The notes below the pieces were generated by a model, which was not told the origin of the DNA, did not search any database, and was given only the letters and a program-made list of their open reading frames with translations. A program made the translations under genes and the position numbers. A stretch of DNA of 64,000 bases, taken from Porphyromonas cangingivalis. Lineage in GTDB: Bacteria; Bacteroidota; Bacteroidia; Bacteroidales; Porphyromonadaceae. Location: assembly GCF_900638305.1 (NCBI RefSeq), contig NZ_LR134506.1:2108001-2172000 (forward strand). The letters run 5' to 3'. Positions 62,252 to 64,000 of the stretch are shown one piece after another; position 1 is the first letter of the stretch, and every line of letters starts with the position of its first letter.

Positions 62252-63067
62252 ATGAGACAATATCTATATATCGGCTTGTCGCTCCTGATGGCAATACTCT
62301 TGGGTACGGGGTGTACTGAGTTTACACGTATTCAGAAGAGTACAGACGTCATGGAGAAGTATTCCTATGCCAAAAAGTACTATAATACGAAGAAGTACAG
62401 TCATGCTGCCCAACTCTTGGAGGAGGTCGTGCCTTATCTCAACGGTACGACCGAGGCTGAGGCTTCGTTGTATCTCCTTGGTCAGTCGTATTTCGAGATG
62501 AAGGATTACTATCAGGCCAATGATAAGTTCGTACAATACTATTCAAGATACCCAAGCGGTGAATATGCAGAGTTGGCACGTTTTTATGCCGGCTATGGGC
62601 TCTCGCTTGATATCCCTGATGTGAGGTTAGATCAGGGTCCGACCTATGCTGCCATCAAGGAACTTCAGGGATTTTTGGATCATTACCCCCAGAGTGAGAA
62701 GGCTCCTCAAGCCAAGGAGGCTCTTGTGATGCTCCAAGAACAGTTGGCCCTCAAGGTATTGCTCGAAGCAAGGTTGTATTACAATCTTGGGAATTATATC
62801 TTCAACAACTATGAGTCTTGTATCATCACGGCTCGTAACGCAATGAAGGACTTCCCCTTCTCCAAGTACAAAGAGGAGATGCACTACCTTGTCGTGGCTT
62901 CACTCTACGAAATCGCTTACAACAGTGTCATCGAGAAGCAACAAGCGCGTCTGAGAGACCTTCGTGACGAGTATTACAACTACCTCAATGAGTATCCTGA
63001 AGGGAAGTATGCCAAGAAGCTTGAGAAGTACTTCCTCTACGCAGATAAGAACATCAAAGACGAATAA
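62252..63067 (+). CDS. bamD: Outer-membrane assembly lipoprotein BamD
   Basis: 271 residues from ATG 62252 with lipoprotein signal (LLMAILLGTGC). TPR-containing BAM-complex lipoprotein that helps insert outer-membrane barrels. TPR helices: EKYSYAKKYYNTKKYSHAAQ, EASLYLLGQSYFEMKDYYQA, the conserved YPSGEYAELARFYAGYGLS and a final block with PEGKYAKKLEKY. It is followed by rpoZ (29-base gap) and DUF4293, a Bacteroidota gene order. Confidence 0.95.
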   Translation: MRQYLYIGLSLLMAILLGTGCTEFTRIQKSTDVMEKYSYAKKYYNTKKYSHAAQLLEEVVPYLNGTTEAEASLYLLGQSYFEMKDYYQANDKFVQYYSRYPSGEYAELARFYAGYGLSLDIPDVRLDQGPTYAAIKELQGFLDHYPQSEKAPQAKEALVMLQEQLALKVLLEARLYYNLGNYIFNNYESCIITARNAMKDFPFSKYKEEMHYLVVASLYEIAYNSVIEKQQARLRDLRDEYYNYLNEYPEGKYAKKLEKYFLYADKNIKDE

Positions 63068-63096
63068 ACAATACTAAAAACTGAGATATACAGAAC

Positions 63097-63447
63097 ATGG
63101 ACTACAGAAAAATCAATGCTCCACTATCTACCGTAACTCGTGACGTCAACGAATTGAGCAAAGAGACGGGCAATATCTATGAGTCGGTCATGATCATGGC
63201 TCGCCGTGCCAACCAGATCTCACAGGAGGTGAAGAAGGAGTTGGAGTTGAAGCTTCAAGAGTTCTCTACCTACACGGACAATATGGAGGAAGTGTCGGAA
63301 AACAGGGAGCAGATCGAGATATCAAAGTTCTACGAAAAGCTCCCTAAGCCCACGCTCATCGCAGCGAAGGAGTTTACCGATGGTGAGGTGTATCACCGCA
63401 ATCCTGCAAAACAGATGCGTAACCTCGATGATGACGCAGAGGTCTGA
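63097..63447 (+). CDS. rpoZ: RNA polymerase subunit omega-like protein (Bacteroidota RpoZ)
   Basis: 116 residues. The segment GNIYESVMIMARRANQISQEVKKEL is the conserved omega/Rpb6 core (helix binding the beta' subunit), with PTLIAAKEFTDGEV downstream. Longer than E. coli omega (91), as in Bacteroidota homologues. Omega assists folding of beta' and responds to (p)ppGpp in some bacteria. It lies between bamD and DUF4293, likely in one transcript. Confidence 0.9.
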   Translation: MDYRKINAPLSTVTRDVNELSKETGNIYESVMIMARRANQISQEVKKELELKLQEFSTYTDNMEEVSENREQIEISKFYEKLPKPTLIAAKEFTDGEVYHRNPAKQMRNLDDDAEV

Positions 63448-63494
63448 TCTGCCATCATACCTGCAGAATCAACAAAAAAAACTGAGACAGCGAC

Positions 63495-63950
63495 ATGATA
63501 CAACGCAAACAAACACTGTACCTGCTTCTCTCTGCGGTCTTGATGACTCTCGTGGTCTTCTTGGATTCGGCTAAAGTCTTTACGATGGCAGATGGAGCGT
63601 ATTCGTTCACTTCGCTCGGGTACTCGGATGCTACCGGTACTCTGGTGGTACCGATGTGGCTCCTTGCAGTGCTCAATGTCCTTTTGGTGCTCTTCTCATT
63701 CTTCACGATCTTCTTGTTCAAGAACAGGATATTGCAGATGAGATTTACAATGTTGGGGCTACTCCTCAAGTTTGGCTTCATCGTCTTGGCTTACGTCCTG
63801 ATGACGAACTTCAAGCCGGAAGGGTATGTCGGGATGGCGTTCACACCATGGGCTGCTCTGCCATTCTTGGCCATCATCTTGGACTATCTCGCCCATAGAG
63901 GCATCGCCATCGATGAGCGCAAGGTGAGATTTATGGACAGACTCAGATAG
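63495..63950 (+). CDS. DUF4293 membrane protein
   Basis: 151 residues with four membrane helices (about 8-26, 50-72, 80-100, 112-130), preceded by the short MIQRKQTLYLLL start that is standard for DUF4293. The C-terminus YLAHRGIAIDERKVRFMDRLR is basic and cytoplasmic. Uncharacterised Bacteroidota family found next to rpoZ and bamD. The function is unknown. Confidence 0.88.
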   Translation: MIQRKQTLYLLLSAVLMTLVVFLDSAKVFTMADGAYSFTSLGYSDATGTLVVPMWLLAVLNVLLVLFSFFTIFLFKNRILQMRFTMLGLLLKFGFIVLAYVLMTNFKPEGYVGMAFTPWAALPFLAIILDYLAHRGIAIDERKVRFMDRLR

Positions 63951-63985
63951 TTTCCAATCGTAAGAGTGGAGGAGTATTAAAAAAT

Positions 63986-64000
63986 ATGTGCCGTTATGGA
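63986..64000 (+). CDS. Possible start of the next gene, cut by the window edge
   Basis: An ATG at 63986 opens MCRYG in frame to the last base, preceded by an A-rich stretch. Only five codons are visible, so the product cannot be named. Confidence 0.25.

Overview
The window reads as a chromosomal segment of a Bacteroidota bacterium, most likely a Porphyromonas or close relative. The evidence is the mix of lineage-restricted families: a DPP7-type S46 dipeptidyl-peptidase, an M28-type glutaminyl cyclase lipoprotein, DUF5686, DUF4293, GLPGLI, a Bacteroidota-type omega/RpoZ, BamD and tryptophanase. Many genes are also preceded by the Bacteroidota promoter element TAnnTTTG, often with TTG or TTTG 18-21 bases upstream. 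No rRNA, CRISPR array, insertion sequence or prophage was seen. Two tRNA genes are present (Arg-CCT and elongator Met-CAT); neither encodes CCA.

Layout. 1-6.5 kb: an inhibitory-type serpin cut by the window edge, a family 2 glycosyltransferase, tRNA-Arg, a DEAD-box helicase, an outer-membrane protein, RNase Z and a lipoprotein. 6.5-7.1 kb: a gene-poor stretch with a possible structured leader and a 22-bp tandem repeat. 7.1-12.6 kb (minus): dxs-trkA-trkH-pdxH. 12.9-16 kb (plus): TM2, DUF2752, transglutaminase-like, nitroreductase and DUF2721 genes. 16.3-20.6 kb: two SGNH-hydrolase proteins and an MBOAT acyltransferase, probably a polymer O-acetylation unit. 20.6-22.8 kb: two paralogous outer-membrane proteins flanking a free-methionine sulfoxide reductase; the second has its signal peptide out of frame. 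22.9-26.3 kb (minus): an AT-rich GLPGLI/TonB-receptor-like pair. 26.8-29.7 kb: a cytidylate-kinase-like gene, a ClpC-type ATPase lacking the usual N domain, and tRNA-Met. 29.9-33.2 kb (minus): DUF5686 and a small membrane protein. 33.5-38.8 kb: TetR, MMPL/RND exporter, LolA-like and DUF1302-like genes, a probable lipid export system. 39-45 kb: rnr, ruvB, flippase, DUF389. 45.3-47.4 kb: the S46 peptidase. 47.6-53.7 kb (minus): a CzcCBA-type metal efflux operon led by a His/Cys-rich small protein. 53.9-56.5 kb: glutaminyl cyclase, sufE, pdxB. 56.6-64 kb: a cardiolipin-synthase-like gene, tnaA, a LOG-family protein, a zinc-ribbon protein, a YqiA-like esterase, bamD, rpoZ and DUF4293.

Functional themes. 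Peptide and amino-acid metabolism is prominent (DPP7, glutaminyl cyclase, tryptophanase, serpin). Two genes of DXP-dependent PLP synthesis (pdxB, pdxH) and the gene for its DXP precursor (dxs) lie in the same window as PLP-dependent tryptophanase. Envelope functions recur: O-acetylation, lipid export, BAM, TonB-receptor-like and metal efflux.

The least expected signal is two dispersed families of intergenic tandem repeats. They have unrelated sequences but share an exact 22-bp period and an internal palindrome in each unit. Family 1 is at 6926-7013, 16030-16113 and 56583-56644; family 2 is at 36545-36632 and 53761-53826. Two promoters with palindromes in the -33/-7 region (TetR gene, metal-efflux operon) also stand out, and each moves the likely start codon of its first gene downstream.
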